From Okeania hirsuta (lineage in GTDB: Bacteria; Cyanobacteriota; Cyanobacteriia; Cyanobacteriales; Microcoleaceae), in assembly GCF_003838195.1 (NCBI RefSeq), contig NZ_RCBY01000007.1:1-64000 (forward strand): a stretch of DNA of 64,000 nucleotides. Reading direction: 5' to 3'. Positions 8,707-17,778 of this stretch are shown piece after piece; within the stretch, counting starts at the first letter, position 1, and each line of letters opens with the position of its first letter. The notes beneath the pieces were generated by a model. It was not told the origin of the DNA. It searched no databases and saw nothing but the letters and a program-made list of their open reading frames with translations. A program made the position numbers and the translations under genes.

Positions 8707-9522
8707 ATGGTCAATCTCACCAAAAAACTCCTGGAAGCAAAAGACTGGGTTAAAGTGCGTGCTAGTACCGACGCTCAACAATCTTTTCTGACTTGGCAGG
8801 GTTCGGTTTATGCCTTTATTCCTGGGGAACCGAAACAGCATTTGTTCCAAATAGTAGGGATGAGTGTGGCCAGATGTGTTCCGAGGTCGGAGGGAGGTTG
8901 GGATTTTACTTCTAGGGAACTAACATTTTATCTTGACCCCGAAACAGGGGAAAAGTTGGATACTTGGAAAAATCCCTGGACGGACGAAGTTTTGCCTGTA
9001 GTTCATGTGGCCAATAATCCGGTACAGGGGTTGTTTAAAAGACCAATGCCTGCATTAGTTGATCAGGAGTTGACTACTTATAAGTTTGACCTGTTTTCTA
9101 ACTACCCCAACCCCCTCGCCGACGATCCAAAGTTTGCTGAATATAGTCCTCAATCTCTTTATCAAGCTAGCGAATTGTTTAAGTTGACAGTACCCACGGC
9201 AGATTTACAAAATTCTGACACAACTTCTGTATCTAAGGTAATGTTGGCATGGGATAGAATAGGTCCTTGGGTGCCGTGGATGAAAATGGGCGATCGCTCT
9301 GGTAATCTAATTTATAGTGCCTGGGGTGGGAAGGTGGCTAGTGTTGCAGAATTACCCCAGTTAATTCAGGATGAAATGAATACTCGCGTTCCATTGTTTA
9401 AAAATGCAGCTAAATCTATTTTAGATAAGGATGACGTGACTTCTTGGATTTATTTTAAGCAACATTTTGATGCTTATTTGAAAGGAGAAAAATTTCCCAT
9501 TCCGGTAGAAGAAGTTGAGTAG
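8707..9522 (+). CDS. DUF1838 family protein
   Basis: A 271-residue intact DUF1838 protein, divergently transcribed from its truncated paralogue. No signal peptide or membrane segment is apparent, so it is probably cytosolic. Recognisable features are the Trp-rich motif WDRIGPWVPWMKMGDRSG (about residues 183-200), SAWGGKVAS and the C-terminal WIYFKQHFDAYLKGEKFP, which is the part the paralogue has lost. The biochemical activity of DUF1838 is not known to me. Placement beside a Rieske oxygenase remnant suggests that the pair once worked in the same, perhaps aromatic or lipid, pathway; this is inference. Confidence 0.75.
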   Translation: MVNLTKKLLEAKDWVKVRASTDAQQSFLTWQGSVYAFIPGEPKQHLFQIVGMSVARCVPRSEGGWDFTSRELTFYLDPETGEKLDTWKNPWTDEVLPVVHVANNPVQGLFKRPMPALVDQELTTYKFDLFSNYPNPLADDPKFAEYSPQSLYQASELFKLTVPTADLQNSDTTSVSKVMLAWDRIGPWVPWMKMGDRSGNLIYSAWGGKVASVAELPQLIQDEMNTRVPLFKNAAKSILDKDDVTSWIYFKQHFDAYLKGEKFPIPVEEVE

Positions 9523-10009
9523 AATTATTTATTTGTATAATTAATAGATATCTTCAGAGAAGAGGGAGTAGGTCGTAGGGACGTTGCATGCAACGTCCCT
9601 ACAGAGTAGGGAGAAATAATTGATAATTTCTGTGCGATAATTGATTTTATTTTTTATTATTGGAGAAGTCTAATAATTACGATGCACCTATTGCGGGCAA
9701 GATGCCCGCACTACAAATATTTCCTTGTTAGGACTTGTGTTTGAATAAGAGGATTGAATAAAAAAAAATTTCTTTTTTTCTTTGATGCGTAGAGGTTTTA
9801 AACCTTAATTATTTGGTAAATTCTTCTTTCTTAACTATCTAAAATAATAGTATAGCAAGAAATGAGTTGCTGAGGACTTATGTTGATAATGAACCCTAAG
9901 ACAGGGAAATGTTTTTCTGACTGTTGCCTGTTGCCTGTTGCCTATTCCCTATTCCCTATTCCCTGTTCCCTACTATAGAATAAATAGCAGTGTTTAGATT
10001 AAAAAACAA
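9523..10009. other. Gap with two perfect palindromes and a partial MITE
   Basis: A 28-bp perfect palindrome at 9575-9602 has arms GTAGGGACGTTGCA. A second hairpin at 9693-9709 has arms GCGGGCA and recurs at about 12316-12331. Between them, about 9608-9672, is one end of the TAGACATCTCC-type MITE (GATAATT..GGAGAAGTCTAATAATT). Heptamer arrays (TTGCCTG, then TTCCCTA) follow at about 9923-9970. No gene is seen; the response-regulator promoter probably lies in the last 100 bases. Confidence 0.55.
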
Positions 10010-10684
10010 ATGTCATCTAACATTCTGGTAGTTGAAGATGAGGCAAAACTAGCTCAATTTATTGAGCTAGAACTTAAATATGAAGGTTATCAAGTAACGG
10101 TGGCTAATGATGGATTCGCTGGCATAACAATGGCACGAGAAATTAAGCCAGATTTGATAATTCTTGACTGGATGTTACCTGGTTTATCGGGGTTAGAATT
10201 ATGTCGTCGTTTGCGAACTACTGGTGATAAAGTACCAATTATTCTATTAACAGCTAAGGATGATGTGAGCGATCGCGTAGCTGGTTTAGATGCAGGGGCA
10301 GATGATTATGTATTAAAGCCTTTTAGTGTAGAAGAATTATTAGCTAGAGTTAGGGCACATCTTAGACGTACTCAAGAACCTAATCCTGATTTATTGATGT
10401 TTGAAGACCTGAGTTTAAATAGAAGTACCAGGGAAGTTTATCGGGATAATAGGGCAATTGAATTAACAGCAAAAGAATTTGATTTATTGGAATATTTAAT
10501 GGCTCATCCTCGACAAGTTTTGACAAGAGATAGAATATTAGAAACTGTCTGGGGTTACGATTTTATGGGCGATTCAAATATTATTGAAGTTTATATTCGT
10601 TACTTACGTTTGAAGTTAGAATCTAATGAAGAAAAAAGGTTAATTCAAACTGTGCGAGGAGTGGGTTATGTTTTGCGGGAATAA
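10010..10684 (+). CDS. OmpR/PhoB-family response regulator
   Basis: A 224-residue two-domain regulator. Receiver residues 3-117: acidic pair Glu9/Asp10 in VVEDE, phosphoacceptor Asp53 in IILDWMLPG, Thr in ILLTAKDD and Lys in VLKPF. The C-terminal winged helix (about 127-222) has LTAKEFDLLEYLMAHPRQVLTRDRIL and the recognition segment NIIEVYIRYLRLKLE, ending in the typical TVRGVGYVLRE. No histidine kinase is adjacent, so the partner is elsewhere. The sequence resembles the cyanobacterial NrrA-like branch (nitrogen-responsive) from memory, but that assignment is tentative and no symbol is given. Confidence 0.92.
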   Translation: MSSNILVVEDEAKLAQFIELELKYEGYQVTVANDGFAGITMAREIKPDLIILDWMLPGLSGLELCRRLRTTGDKVPIILLTAKDDVSDRVAGLDAGADDYVLKPFSVEELLARVRAHLRRTQEPNPDLLMFEDLSLNRSTREVYRDNRAIELTAKEFDLLEYLMAHPRQVLTRDRILETVWGYDFMGDSNIIEVYIRYLRLKLESNEEKRLIQTVRGVGYVLRE

Positions 10685-10750
10685 TTTAGGAATAAGGAAA
10701 AATATTATCTGGAGAAATGTTTTTCCCACTATTAATTATTAATTGTTAAA

Positions 10751-10957
10751 CTATTCCCTACTATATTCGTGCATTTCTTTTCTCGCCTTTTCTGTTATAG
10801 CTTCCTCTAACCACTGACTTCTATTAGGGAGCGATCGCACATACTGATCAATATCCTGTGGAACTCTTACAGATAAAGGTTTGTCAGCTTTTGGCTTTTC
10901 ACCTTCACCTAATACGGTCATTATTTGGCCTTTTTTATTTCTGACTAACTTGGACAT
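10751..10957 (-). CDS. Small ribbon-helix-helix-like protein (antitoxin or repressor type)
   Basis: A 68-residue basic protein. The segment PLSVRVPQDIDQYVRSLPNRSQWLEEAITEKARKE reads as a short beta strand followed by two helices, the layout of a ribbon-helix-helix DNA-binding fold. It is divergent from the 11337-11991 gene pair. The shared upstream region holds three copies of GTATACATC, the nearest 46 bases from this start, which are plausible operators. Role inferred; the fold needs structural confirmation. Confidence 0.6.
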   Translation of the reverse strand: MSKLVRNKKGQIMTVLGEGEKPKADKPLSVRVPQDIDQYVRSLPNRSQWLEEAITEKARKEMHEYSRE

Positions 10958-11000
10958 AATTTTTTGCTAATGATTTTTCCATCTATTATACTATTATACT

Positions 11001-11221
<221 letters not shown>

Positions 11222-11270
11222 AAAAATATGAAGCATCCCTGGAAGTTAACTAGGGACTTAGTACAAAAAA

Positions 11271-11304
11271 ACTTGGGCTTTGAAGTCATAGCTTCAGCCC
11301 AAGT
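11271..11304. terminator. Strong hairpin upstream of the 11337 gene pair
   Basis: Arms ACTTGGGC (11271-11278) and GCCCAAGT (11297-11304), extended inward by TGAAG/CTTCA, make a long stem with a 5-6 base loop. There is no T-run after it, so it is not a canonical terminator on the plus strand; on the minus strand it is followed by TTTTTTTGTAC. It could end transcription coming from the right or act as a 5' mRNA structure, 32 bases ahead of the start codon at 11337. Confidence 0.45.
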
Positions 11305-11336
11305 AACAAACAAAATATACACTCTAATCTTAGCAA

Positions 11337-11540
11337 ATGTCAGAGCCGAATAATAGTGATAAAAACAACACATCTAGCCATTGGGCAGTTTCAGAAGAAG
11401 ATTGTGAAAATATGGCAGAAAGAAATCAATGGAAATTATTAGAAACTAGGAAAGACGATAGTAAATCTATTCTTGATACAGAATGTATTTTTGAGGGAGA
11501 AACATCATTTGCAGACCACAAAGAGAAAGACAATGACTGA
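11337..11540 (+). CDS. Small hypothetical protein, first gene of an overlapping pair
   Basis: A 67-residue acidic protein (SEEDCENMAERNQWKLLE) with no recognised family. Its stop codon overlaps the start of the next gene in the arrangement ATGACTGA (11533-11540), a typical sign of translational coupling. The downstream protein is 152 residues. Two tiny coupled genes behind operator-like repeats recall toxin-antitoxin or anti-sigma style units, but neither protein matches a family I know. Confidence 0.55.
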   Translation: MSEPNNSDKNNTSSHWAVSEEDCENMAERNQWKLLETRKDDSKSILDTECIFEGETSFADHKEKDND

Positions 11541-11991
11541 AAATATTGAACAATTATTAGACGATCAAGCAACTCTCATTATTTACATGGTAAAACAAGG
11601 GGAGCAATGGGTTCGACATTCAGGAGGGTTAATTGAAAAAGATGAAACAACTCGTCTTATTCGTGCTAGTTATGATTGGCAACCGGTAGAAAAAAGACAG
11701 TATGAACAAGAAATTGGTCGGCGACTCTATTCTACTGGTTCTGGTGCTACTCTTCGTTCTTCTAGGGCAATTCCTACGGACTGGATAGTTTCTCATGTAG
11801 AACGTTATGAACCAGACCTGCAAAATATGCCATTATTCCGTGAAGTTATTATTGCATATTGTGAGAAAAAACCAATGACTATTGAGGAATATAAATCTTT
11901 AGTTTATGAACGAGAAGGTCAAGTTTCAGTTGAATCTTTTGGCGGTAATGAACAGCGTTATCAAGAGTGGTTGAAATCAAATGGAACTTGA
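11533..11991 (+). CDS. Hypothetical protein, second gene of the overlapping pair
   Basis: A 152-residue protein starting MTENIEQLLDDQ. The ATG at 11533 overlaps the previous stop and is preferred to the upstream ATG at 11473, which lies inside the preceding gene. It contains a Trp/Arg-rich middle (WQPVEKRQYEQEIGRRLYSTGSG) and a helical C-terminus (PMTIEEYKSLVYEREGQVSVESF). No membrane segment and no recognised domain. Role unknown. Confidence 0.6.
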   Translation: MTENIEQLLDDQATLIIYMVKQGEQWVRHSGGLIEKDETTRLIRASYDWQPVEKRQYEQEIGRRLYSTGSGATLRSSRAIPTDWIVSHVERYEPDLQNMPLFREVIIAYCEKKPMTIEEYKSLVYEREGQVSVESFGGNEQRYQEWLKSNGT

Positions 11992-12399
11992 GAAAATTTA
12001 TAGAACCCCCGATCGTATCTTCATAAATATGCGCGTTTTTTGAGCTAGGAGACAGGAGACAACCCACCCCCAACCCCTCCCAGGAGGGGAATACAGGAGA
12101 CAACCCACCCCTAACCCCTCCCAGGAGGGGAAGGTAAGAGGTAAGAGGGTAGATGTGGGGAGAAATAATATAAAAAATTCAACACTCCTTGCTGATGATT
12201 GTTCCTCACTCATTGATGCGCGAAAAGACTTGACTACCATAATTATATAGACCTCAAATGGGTTCTATAGACTAGATAATACAGCAGATTGCACCAAGGG
12301 TGAGGTACACTCATAACGGGCAAGATGCCCGCACTGGGAAGATTTAATTGTTAATATCTGTACTTCATATACTTGAAATCTGCTGTATTACCTAACTAT
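11992..12399. repeat. Gap with CCTCCCAGGAGGGG repeats
   Basis: Two adjacent near-identical units of ~45 bp (about 12053-12095 and 12098-12137) contain the palindromic core CCTCCCAGGAGG, a word found in many other gaps here (2090, 12463, 14885, 20187, 48508). A hairpin CGGGCAagaTGCCCG lies at about 12317-12331. The minus-strand frames across this repeat are artefacts of it. Confidence 0.55.
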
Positions 12400-12536
12400 T
12401 AGACATCTCCAATAATCAAAAATAAAATCAATTATTATCCATAAATTATCAATTATTCCCCTCCTGGGAGGGGGAGGGGCGAGGGGTGGGTTGCCTGTTC
12501 CCTGTTCCCTGTTCCCTCTTTTGGAGGAGATGTCTA
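12400..12536. mobile_element. MITE with TAGACATCTCC ends, copy inside the Uma2 remnant
   Basis: Perfect 11-bp inverted ends TAGACATCTCC (12400-12410) and GGAGATGTCTA (12526-12536) bound 137 bp containing the CCTCCCAGGAGG-type palindrome and a TTCCCTG array. The right end lies in the 3' end of the Uma2 reading frame, so the last ~29 codons of that frame (from ISNRHLLQ on) come from the MITE. Ends of the form TA...TA fit an IS630-like origin. Confidence 0.7.
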
Positions 12537-13303
12537 TTAGAAATTTTCCTCACTTCCTCAACAGTTAAACTCAGAATTTGTGCTACTTGTTCCACACTCA
12601 TTCCCGTTGCTAATAATTGAGGAATAGCATTTCTTCGTGCTTGGCGTTCTTGTTCTGCACGTTGGCGTTCTTGTTCAGCTTGGTTGGCAAAGCGATCGCC
12701 ACGCGCTTTTTCTACTTCTGCTCTTTCTGTTCCTGTTAACAACAAATTACCTTCAGAGTCCCACCAACGCAACCATGATAAACTTTGATTTTGATAGGAA
12801 CCTTCCAATTTTTCTAATTCTATTCCCAGGGGTTCAATGAAATAGTGACCGCGCTCATTAGGAGACATCTAGCGATAAGACTTATCCTCTAAATGATACA
12901 TTTCTAAACTGCCAGTTTTGATGAGATATATTCCGTAGTAATCTATTTTGATAATCTGCTCGTAGACCCAAAATTTTCGTGGTTTTGTTGTTTGACCATC
13001 TTCGGAAACTGACAAAGGTGTTTTGTCTAATTCTTCTGTTCCGTCTCCAATAGCAAATTCTAGAGCAATTAAAGGTGCCATATATTCTCGCCACAGACAA
13101 TAGGAACAACGAATTGCACCGTTTAATAGTGGTGGTACATCGGGAATGTAAAACCAATTTGGTGCTTCTGCACCTTTTTCGGGGGGTTCTGTTTCTCGCC
13201 AATAGATACCACTATCTTGCCCGATGGCATAATTTCCATCTGGGTGTTGTTGTTGTAAAATTGGTGCGATGGAATCAGTTATACCAAATTCACGCAAAGG
13301 CAG
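12449..13303 (-). pseudogene. Uma2-family (DUF820) endonuclease pseudogene
   Basis: Two consecutive segments in one frame: 12869-13303 (LREFGITDSIAPILQQQHPD ... YHLEDKSYR) and 12449-12868 (MSPNERGHYFIEPLGIELE ... coiled-coil EQERQRAEQERQ). They are separated only by an in-frame TAG at 12869-12871 that falls within the conserved YHL-x-MSPNERGHYFIEP block. The N-terminus is also gone: a stop (TAA) lies at 13304-13306, three codons before LREFG. The C-terminus is replaced by MITE sequence. Uma2 proteins are PD-(D/E)XK-fold nucleases of uncertain role, numerous in filamentous cyanobacteria; this copy should be dead. Confidence 0.8.
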
Positions 13304-13706
13304 TTACATCTTAATTTGTGATTTCTTCTTAAAAGAAAAAATTATAAATTCCATAAATTCTAAAATTTCCACCTTTTTTCCTCTTTAATAGAGTTGTTGG
13401 GAAATAACAATTGAACAATGCTCAAAAGCTTATTCTATAAGGTTTTCATGATTCTAGGAGTGAAAAACGCTATAAACTTTGACCAATAAGGGTTTTAGCC
13501 ATTTTTTTAGCTTAATTCCCAACAACTCTAATATTTATGTTTTTCTTTCTCTGTTCCCAGCTCCCGTGTTCCCTGTTCCCTGTGTCCTCACGCTTTGCAA
13601 TATTTTATGAAATTGGTATTAAAAGGATACTTTGGGGATGCTCCTGGAAGTTTTTCACTAGATATTTCTCTCTTTTTTAACACAGAGCGATCGCTCTTGA
13701 TATTTC
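13304..13706. other. Gap, AT-rich, no gene
   Basis: Contains a distant inverted pair AGAGTTGTTGGGAA (about 13390-13403) and TTCCCAACAACTCT (about 13516-13529), 14 bp perfect, which bound a 140-bp segment and look like another small MITE. No coding sequence was recognised. Confidence 0.5.
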
Positions 13707-13867
13707 ATATCATGTCCGGTAGCATCAGTATTGTATAGCAAAAATAGGGAACACTTAACTGGGAACAGGGAACAGGCAGGAATACTTAAGGGCAATAAAA
13801 AAAACTTAAATTCCCTGTAGATATTCACCCTTGGGTTTACACAAACGCGCCCCAGCGGACATGATAT
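13707..13867. mobile_element. MITE with ATATCATGTCCG ends, copy 2
   Basis: Perfect 12-bp inverted ends ATATCATGTCCG (13707-13718) and CGGACATGATAT (13856-13867). The interior is the reverse-orientation homologue of 4696-4844 with an added GGGAACA array. Fragments of the same end also occur near 16400 and 59205. The 82-codon minus-strand frame across it is not a gene. Confidence 0.7.
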
Positions 13868-14033
13868 CAGTCTAGTAGGGTGCGTTAATGAAATGTAAAG
13901 CAGCATGATTATGATACCCGGTTAATTAAAAATGGTGCGTTACAACGGATTGTTAAATACCTTATGATAGCGAGTAATTAATGCCGTCTAACACACCCTA
14001 CTTGACTCTCAAGTCCCTACCGAATTCTGACTT
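13868..14033. repeat. Inverted repeat of GTAGGGTGCGTTA type
   Basis: A GTAGGGTGCGTTA word at 13874-13886 faces a degenerate TAACACACCCTAC at about 13988-14000. This is a common cyanobacterial palindromic spacer and is related to the GGTGCGTTA repeat at 6680-6735. No gene. Confidence 0.4.
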
Positions 14034-14744
14034 CTATTTCAAATTCTCCAATACCTCAGAAGTAATCGGATTTTCACCCTTTTTCAACGCCGAAATCCAA
14101 CTTTGACGTTTTGCTTTTTCCTCCCCATCTTCCACCAAATCTACGAATACTTGAAAATCAGAAATCGCTCCCTGATAATCCCCTGTTAATACCCTCGCTA
14201 AACCGCGACTATCCAGAATTCCACCATCATTAGGACTCAATTCAACTGCTTTTTCACAAGCGAACATCACATCTTGAGCCTGATTATATAAGCTACCAAA
14301 CCAACAGATTGAATTCCAATCCTGAGCACCTATTTCTAAGTCTGAATCTAATTTTTGTGCTTCATTGTAAAGGCTAATTGCCTGTTCTATTTTTCCCTCT
14401 ATTACTAATTTTTTTCCCTATTCTACTTTACCAGTAGCAGCTAACCTTTTCGCCACAACTGCTGGGTCTGTTTCTTTTGTTTCTGTATCGGGGTCAAGGT
14501 CAATTTCTGGTAAGAATTCTTGTGCTTCTTTAAAGAGAGAAATTGCCTCATTTATTTTGCCCTCTATTACTAATTTTTTTCCCTGTTCTACTTTACCAGG
14601 AGCAGCTAACCTTTTCGCCACAACTTCTGGGTCTGTTTCTTTTGTTTCTGTATCGGGGTCAAGGTCAATTTCCGGCGACCATTTTTGGGCTTGTTTGAAG
14701 ATAGAAATTGCCTGCTCTATTTTGCCCTCTGTTGCCAGCCTTCT
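14034..14744 (-). pseudogene. TPR-repeat protein fragment with nonsense codon
   Basis: One frame from 14744 down to 14034 is interrupted by TAG at 14418-14420. The second repeat unit has CAG at the equivalent position (KVEQGKKLVIEGKI against KVE*GKKLVIEGKI), so the lesion is CAG to TAG. Two tandem ~55-residue units share the phrase DLDPDTETKETDP-x-VVAKRLAA and are followed by TPR-like helices (MFACEKAVELSPNDGGILDSRGLARVLTGDYQGAISDF). This matches the C-terminal solenoid of large cyanobacterial WD40/caspase-type TPR proteins. The 5' part is absent (stop at 14745-14747), and a truncated MITE begins within ~25 bp. Confidence 0.75.
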
Positions 14745-14766
14745 TTAGCCCAATTCTATTAAAGAG

Positions 14767-14963
14767 CGAAAAAAAGTGCAACTTTTTAAGCTTGAGCGAC
14801 TAAAAAGTTAGGATAAAAGGGAGAATAATTGTAGAAAAATCAAGGGATAAAATATCCGACTCCCTCCTCTAAATTCCCCATTCCTCCTGACTTCCCCTCC
14901 TGGGAGGGGTTAGGGGTGGGTTGACTCCTACCTCATACCAAAAAACTTATTCAGCAAACCCTA
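14767..14963. mobile_element. Truncated MITE of the AGGGTTTGCTGAAT family
   Basis: Reverse-complement homologue of 43406-43648, starting at the shared GAAAAAAAGTGCAAC and ending with TTCAGCAAACCCTA. The other terminal repeat is missing, and the TPR pseudogene begins about 20 bp away, so the gene truncation and the MITE truncation probably share one deletion. The gap continues to the arsM-like gene without further features. Confidence 0.6.
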
Positions 14964-15154
14964 TTTATTCTCTTATTCTTTACTTTTTCTCAGCAAATAC
15001 TCATTTAAAAGTGTTTTAAATAAAAATATATAACTAGATAAATTTTCACAATATATAAATCATACTTTGTGAAAATTTACTTAATGTGTGTCATCTTCAG
15101 CTTGATTATTTGGTAGATATAATGAATTGGGAAAATTTTGAACAAGATTTATTT

Positions 15155-16351
15155 ATGACCGATACAACCACAAATGAAAAATTGACTGCTAACTATAATA
15201 TTGAAAATGCAGTTTTAACGCGTTATCAAGCAGGCGCTCAACAAGTACAACCAGATCTATGTTGTCCGACTGAATATGAGGAAAATTATCTAGATATTTT
15301 ACCTCAAGAAATTATTCAAAAAGATTATGGTTGTGGAGACCCTACTCGTTATATTTCTCCTGGAGAAACAGTTGTAGATTTAGGTTCGGGCGCTGGAAAA
15401 AATTGCTATATTCTTGCTCAAAAAGTTGGTGCTGAAGGGCAAGTAATAGGAGTAGATTTTAATGATGATATGTTAGGATTAGCTCGAAAATATCAAAATG
15501 AAATAGCTACTAAAATTGGATACAAAAATACTAAATTTGTCAAAGGAAAAATTCAGGATTTAGCCCTTGATTTAGACATAGTTGAACAGTGGCTTACTGC
15601 AAATCCTATTACTTCTATTGATGCTCTAGCAGCTTTTGAATCAGAATGTAATGCTCTCCGCAAAGAACAACCTTTAATTCGAGATAATAGTGTTGATGTA
15701 GTAATTTCTAATTGTGTGTTGAATTTAGTTCGCCCCCAAGATAAAGAAAAACTATTTAGTGAAATTTATAGAGTTTTAAAGCGAGGTGGTAGAGCAATTA
15801 TTTCTGATATTGTCTGTGATGAAGACCCCACTCCAGACATTATTAATGACCCGGAATTATGGAGTGGTTGTATTGCTGGAGCATTTCGAGAAGATGTTTT
15901 TCTAAAAATGTTTGAAGAGGCTGGTTTTTATGGAGTTGAAATTCTCAAACGTCAAGAAAAACCATGGCAAGTAATAGATGGAATTGAATTTAATTCTGTG
16001 ACAGTTCGTGCTTTTAAAGGAAAAGAAGGAGAATGTTTAGAAAGGAATCAGGCTGTAATTTACAAAGGTCCTTGGAAACAGGTGGTTGATGATGATGGTC
16101 ATACTTTGTACAGAGGTCAAAGAATGGCTGTTTGTGATAAAACTTTCAAAATTTATACAGACCAAAATGGTCCTTATTATCAAGATTTTTTGCCTGTTGA
16201 ACCTTATACAGATATTCCATTAAATTCAGCACAACAATTTGATTGCCGACGTTCTAAAAATAGGCATCCGAAGGAAACTAAAGGTTTAGATTATCGAATT
16301 ACAAGTGTTAATGATAATACGGATTGTTGTAGTCCTTCAGATTGTGGTTGA
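15155..16351 (+). CDS. arsM: Arsenite S-adenosylmethionine methyltransferase (ArsM-like, arsenosugar type)
   Basis: Starting at MTDTTTNEKL the protein has 398 residues; in-frame ATGs at 15086 and 15122 are alternatives with weak RBS. The Rossmann methyltransferase core begins at about residue 72 (VVDLGSGAGKN) and continues with VIGVDFNDDML and IISDIVCDE. Cys typical of As(III) binding are present: CC at 36-37, Cys60 in YGCGDP, Cys in SNCVLN and SGCIAGA. The long C-terminal extension (~100 residues) ends in NTDCCSPSDCG. The enzyme would methylate As(III). ArsS and ArsR about 4-6 kb downstream support a role in arsenosugar synthesis. Confidence 0.82.
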   Translation: MTDTTTNEKLTANYNIENAVLTRYQAGAQQVQPDLCCPTEYEENYLDILPQEIIQKDYGCGDPTRYISPGETVVDLGSGAGKNCYILAQKVGAEGQVIGVDFNDDMLGLARKYQNEIATKIGYKNTKFVKGKIQDLALDLDIVEQWLTANPITSIDALAAFESECNALRKEQPLIRDNSVDVVISNCVLNLVRPQDKEKLFSEIYRVLKRGGRAIISDIVCDEDPTPDIINDPELWSGCIAGAFREDVFLKMFEEAGFYGVEILKRQEKPWQVIDGIEFNSVTVRAFKGKEGECLERNQAVIYKGPWKQVVDDDGHTLYRGQRMAVCDKTFKIYTDQNGPYYQDFLPVEPYTDIPLNSAQQFDCRRSKNRHPKETKGLDYRITSVNDNTDCCSPSDCG

Positions 16352-16521
16352 ATTAAATCAAAAATAGTCTTAAATTACAGACTGGGATAATTCTAATATC
16401 ATGTCTGGTTTAATACTTATAAATCATTGAGTAGCAGAGCAGGGATAGATTTGCCGTTGAAGTGAGAAGATGATTTTTTTCATCACTAATTAGGCGGATC
16501 TAATATCAATGCTTTGACTTT

Positions 16522-16565
16522 AAATACAGTAGAAACGAGAGACTAATTTCTACTGTATTTTTTTG
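16522..16565 (+). terminator. Rho-independent terminator downstream of arsM
   Basis: A perfect 14-bp stem AAATACAGTAGAAA (16522-16535) / TTTCTACTGTATTT (16547-16560) with an 11-base loop, followed by a T-run. It is 170 bases past the arsM stop and isolates arsM from the genes downstream. Confidence 0.75.
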
Positions 16566-16912
16566 TATAACAGAAGGAAGAAGCAAAAATCTGGCGTTGT
16601 CTGAGTTTTCAGCTTTTAGGGGAAGTGGTAGATATGTAGCGGTCATAAAAATTATTCAATTTTAAAATACTTAATTTTTGATTTTTTTTAAATTTTTATA
16701 GTTTAGGCATACCACCGGGTAAAAGAAATATTTATGGCGAGCGATCGCTCTCTAAAAATCATTGTTTAATTTGGCAGAATTGAGGTTCTCATAATATAAA
16801 GTCGATCGATATAGATGCCAAATTAGTTCTGTACATATTTTTGGTCAGTTTATAATCAAGTTTTTCTATCAATCAGACATAAAACAGTAGAAAAATAAAT
16901 AGGTACAACAAG

Positions 16913-17046
16913 TTATATTGGGGTGCATCTCATATTTGCAAAAATACTTTTTCCTATATATTCCCTGTTGCCTGTTGCCTGTTGCCTGTTGCCTAAAAGC
17001 GATAAATTTTTGGCTTTATTCAAAATTGAGATGCACCCTTATATTG
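16913..17046. mobile_element. MITE with GGGTGCATCTCA ends and 8-bp target duplication
   Basis: The element 16921-17038 (118 bp) has perfect 12-bp inverted ends GGGTGCATCTCA and TGAGATGCACCC. It is flanked on both sides by TTATATTG (16913-16920 and 17039-17046), an exact 8-bp target duplication. The interior is mainly a TTGCCTG heptamer array plus the word AAAAGCGATAAATTT. A second copy lies at 50959-51080 in reverse orientation. Confidence 0.85.
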
Positions 17047-17388
17047 AACGCTTTAATCATACTCTTCGTCAGTGAATTTCCCATCTTTTTAGGAAGACTT
17101 TATCCTTTAAAAAAAAATTGGAAAATCATTTAATCTCTATATGAAATTTAATACATTATACCAATTCCCAAAAATAATGCTATAGTTTATATGCGAATTC
17201 AGTTATTAAGTGATAATAATGCTTCAGTAATGTTTGCATGCGATTATCGGTATTAAAGCAAAATATCTTATTTCTTTTCGCCCTACTCCCTACTCTCAAG
17301 GATATTTAACAATAATGCGTTAAAAATGGTATTATTCTGATGCAATGCCCGCCCCAATTTTAGAATATTGCTACATATTTACCGAGAA
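17047..17388. other. Gap, AT-rich, no gene
   Basis: The interval 16566-16912 is likewise plain AT-rich spacer with one HIP1 site near 16741. From 17047 to 17388 only short low-complexity tracts are visible; no coding frame looks real. Confidence 0.45.
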
Positions 17389-17502
17389 ATTGTGGGTATG
17401 CGCCTCCCCTTTTAAGGGAATAAAAAAAAGAGAATATTTCTTATTTAAAGCCTCCTGATTGCAGAGATACTGATAACTGATAACTGTTAACTGATAACTG
17501 AA
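17389..17502. repeat. ~110-bp dispersed repeat, left copy of an inverted pair
   Basis: Begins with TTGTGGGTATGCGCCTCC and contains AGAGAATATTTCTTA and a GATAACTGATAACTGTTAAC ending. The same sequence occurs in reverse orientation at about 22255-22358. The pair brackets a 4.9-kb segment holding arsS and arsR. Confidence 0.65.
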
Positions 17503-17778
17503 ATTACCACGTTGGGAATAGTTCTAATATTCTTGATATTTAACCACTTTTGAACTGCCAAAACTTTTGATACATAGCAGTCGAAAGAAAGGTTAAGGCT
17601 TATCAAAAGCTGAAAATTCAGACAAAGTAAGATTTTTCCTTTTTCCTTTTTATCTCTTCCTTCTTACTTCTTCTAATCAGTTATGATAAGATACCATAAC
17701 TATATCCAGTTCTACAAACCTACCATTTCATAAATTTTGAGGGTGTTTGAGCTATTACCAATTATCCATTACCCATGA

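Noticed and set aside
11998-12240. 80-codon and 74-codon minus-strand frames
   Set aside because: Their sequence (PSWEGLGVGCLL repeated) is the CCTCCCAGGAGGGG repeat read in frame; not genes.
13658-13906. 82-codon minus-strand frame
   Set aside because: Lies across a MITE (13707-13867) and carries its terminal repeats.
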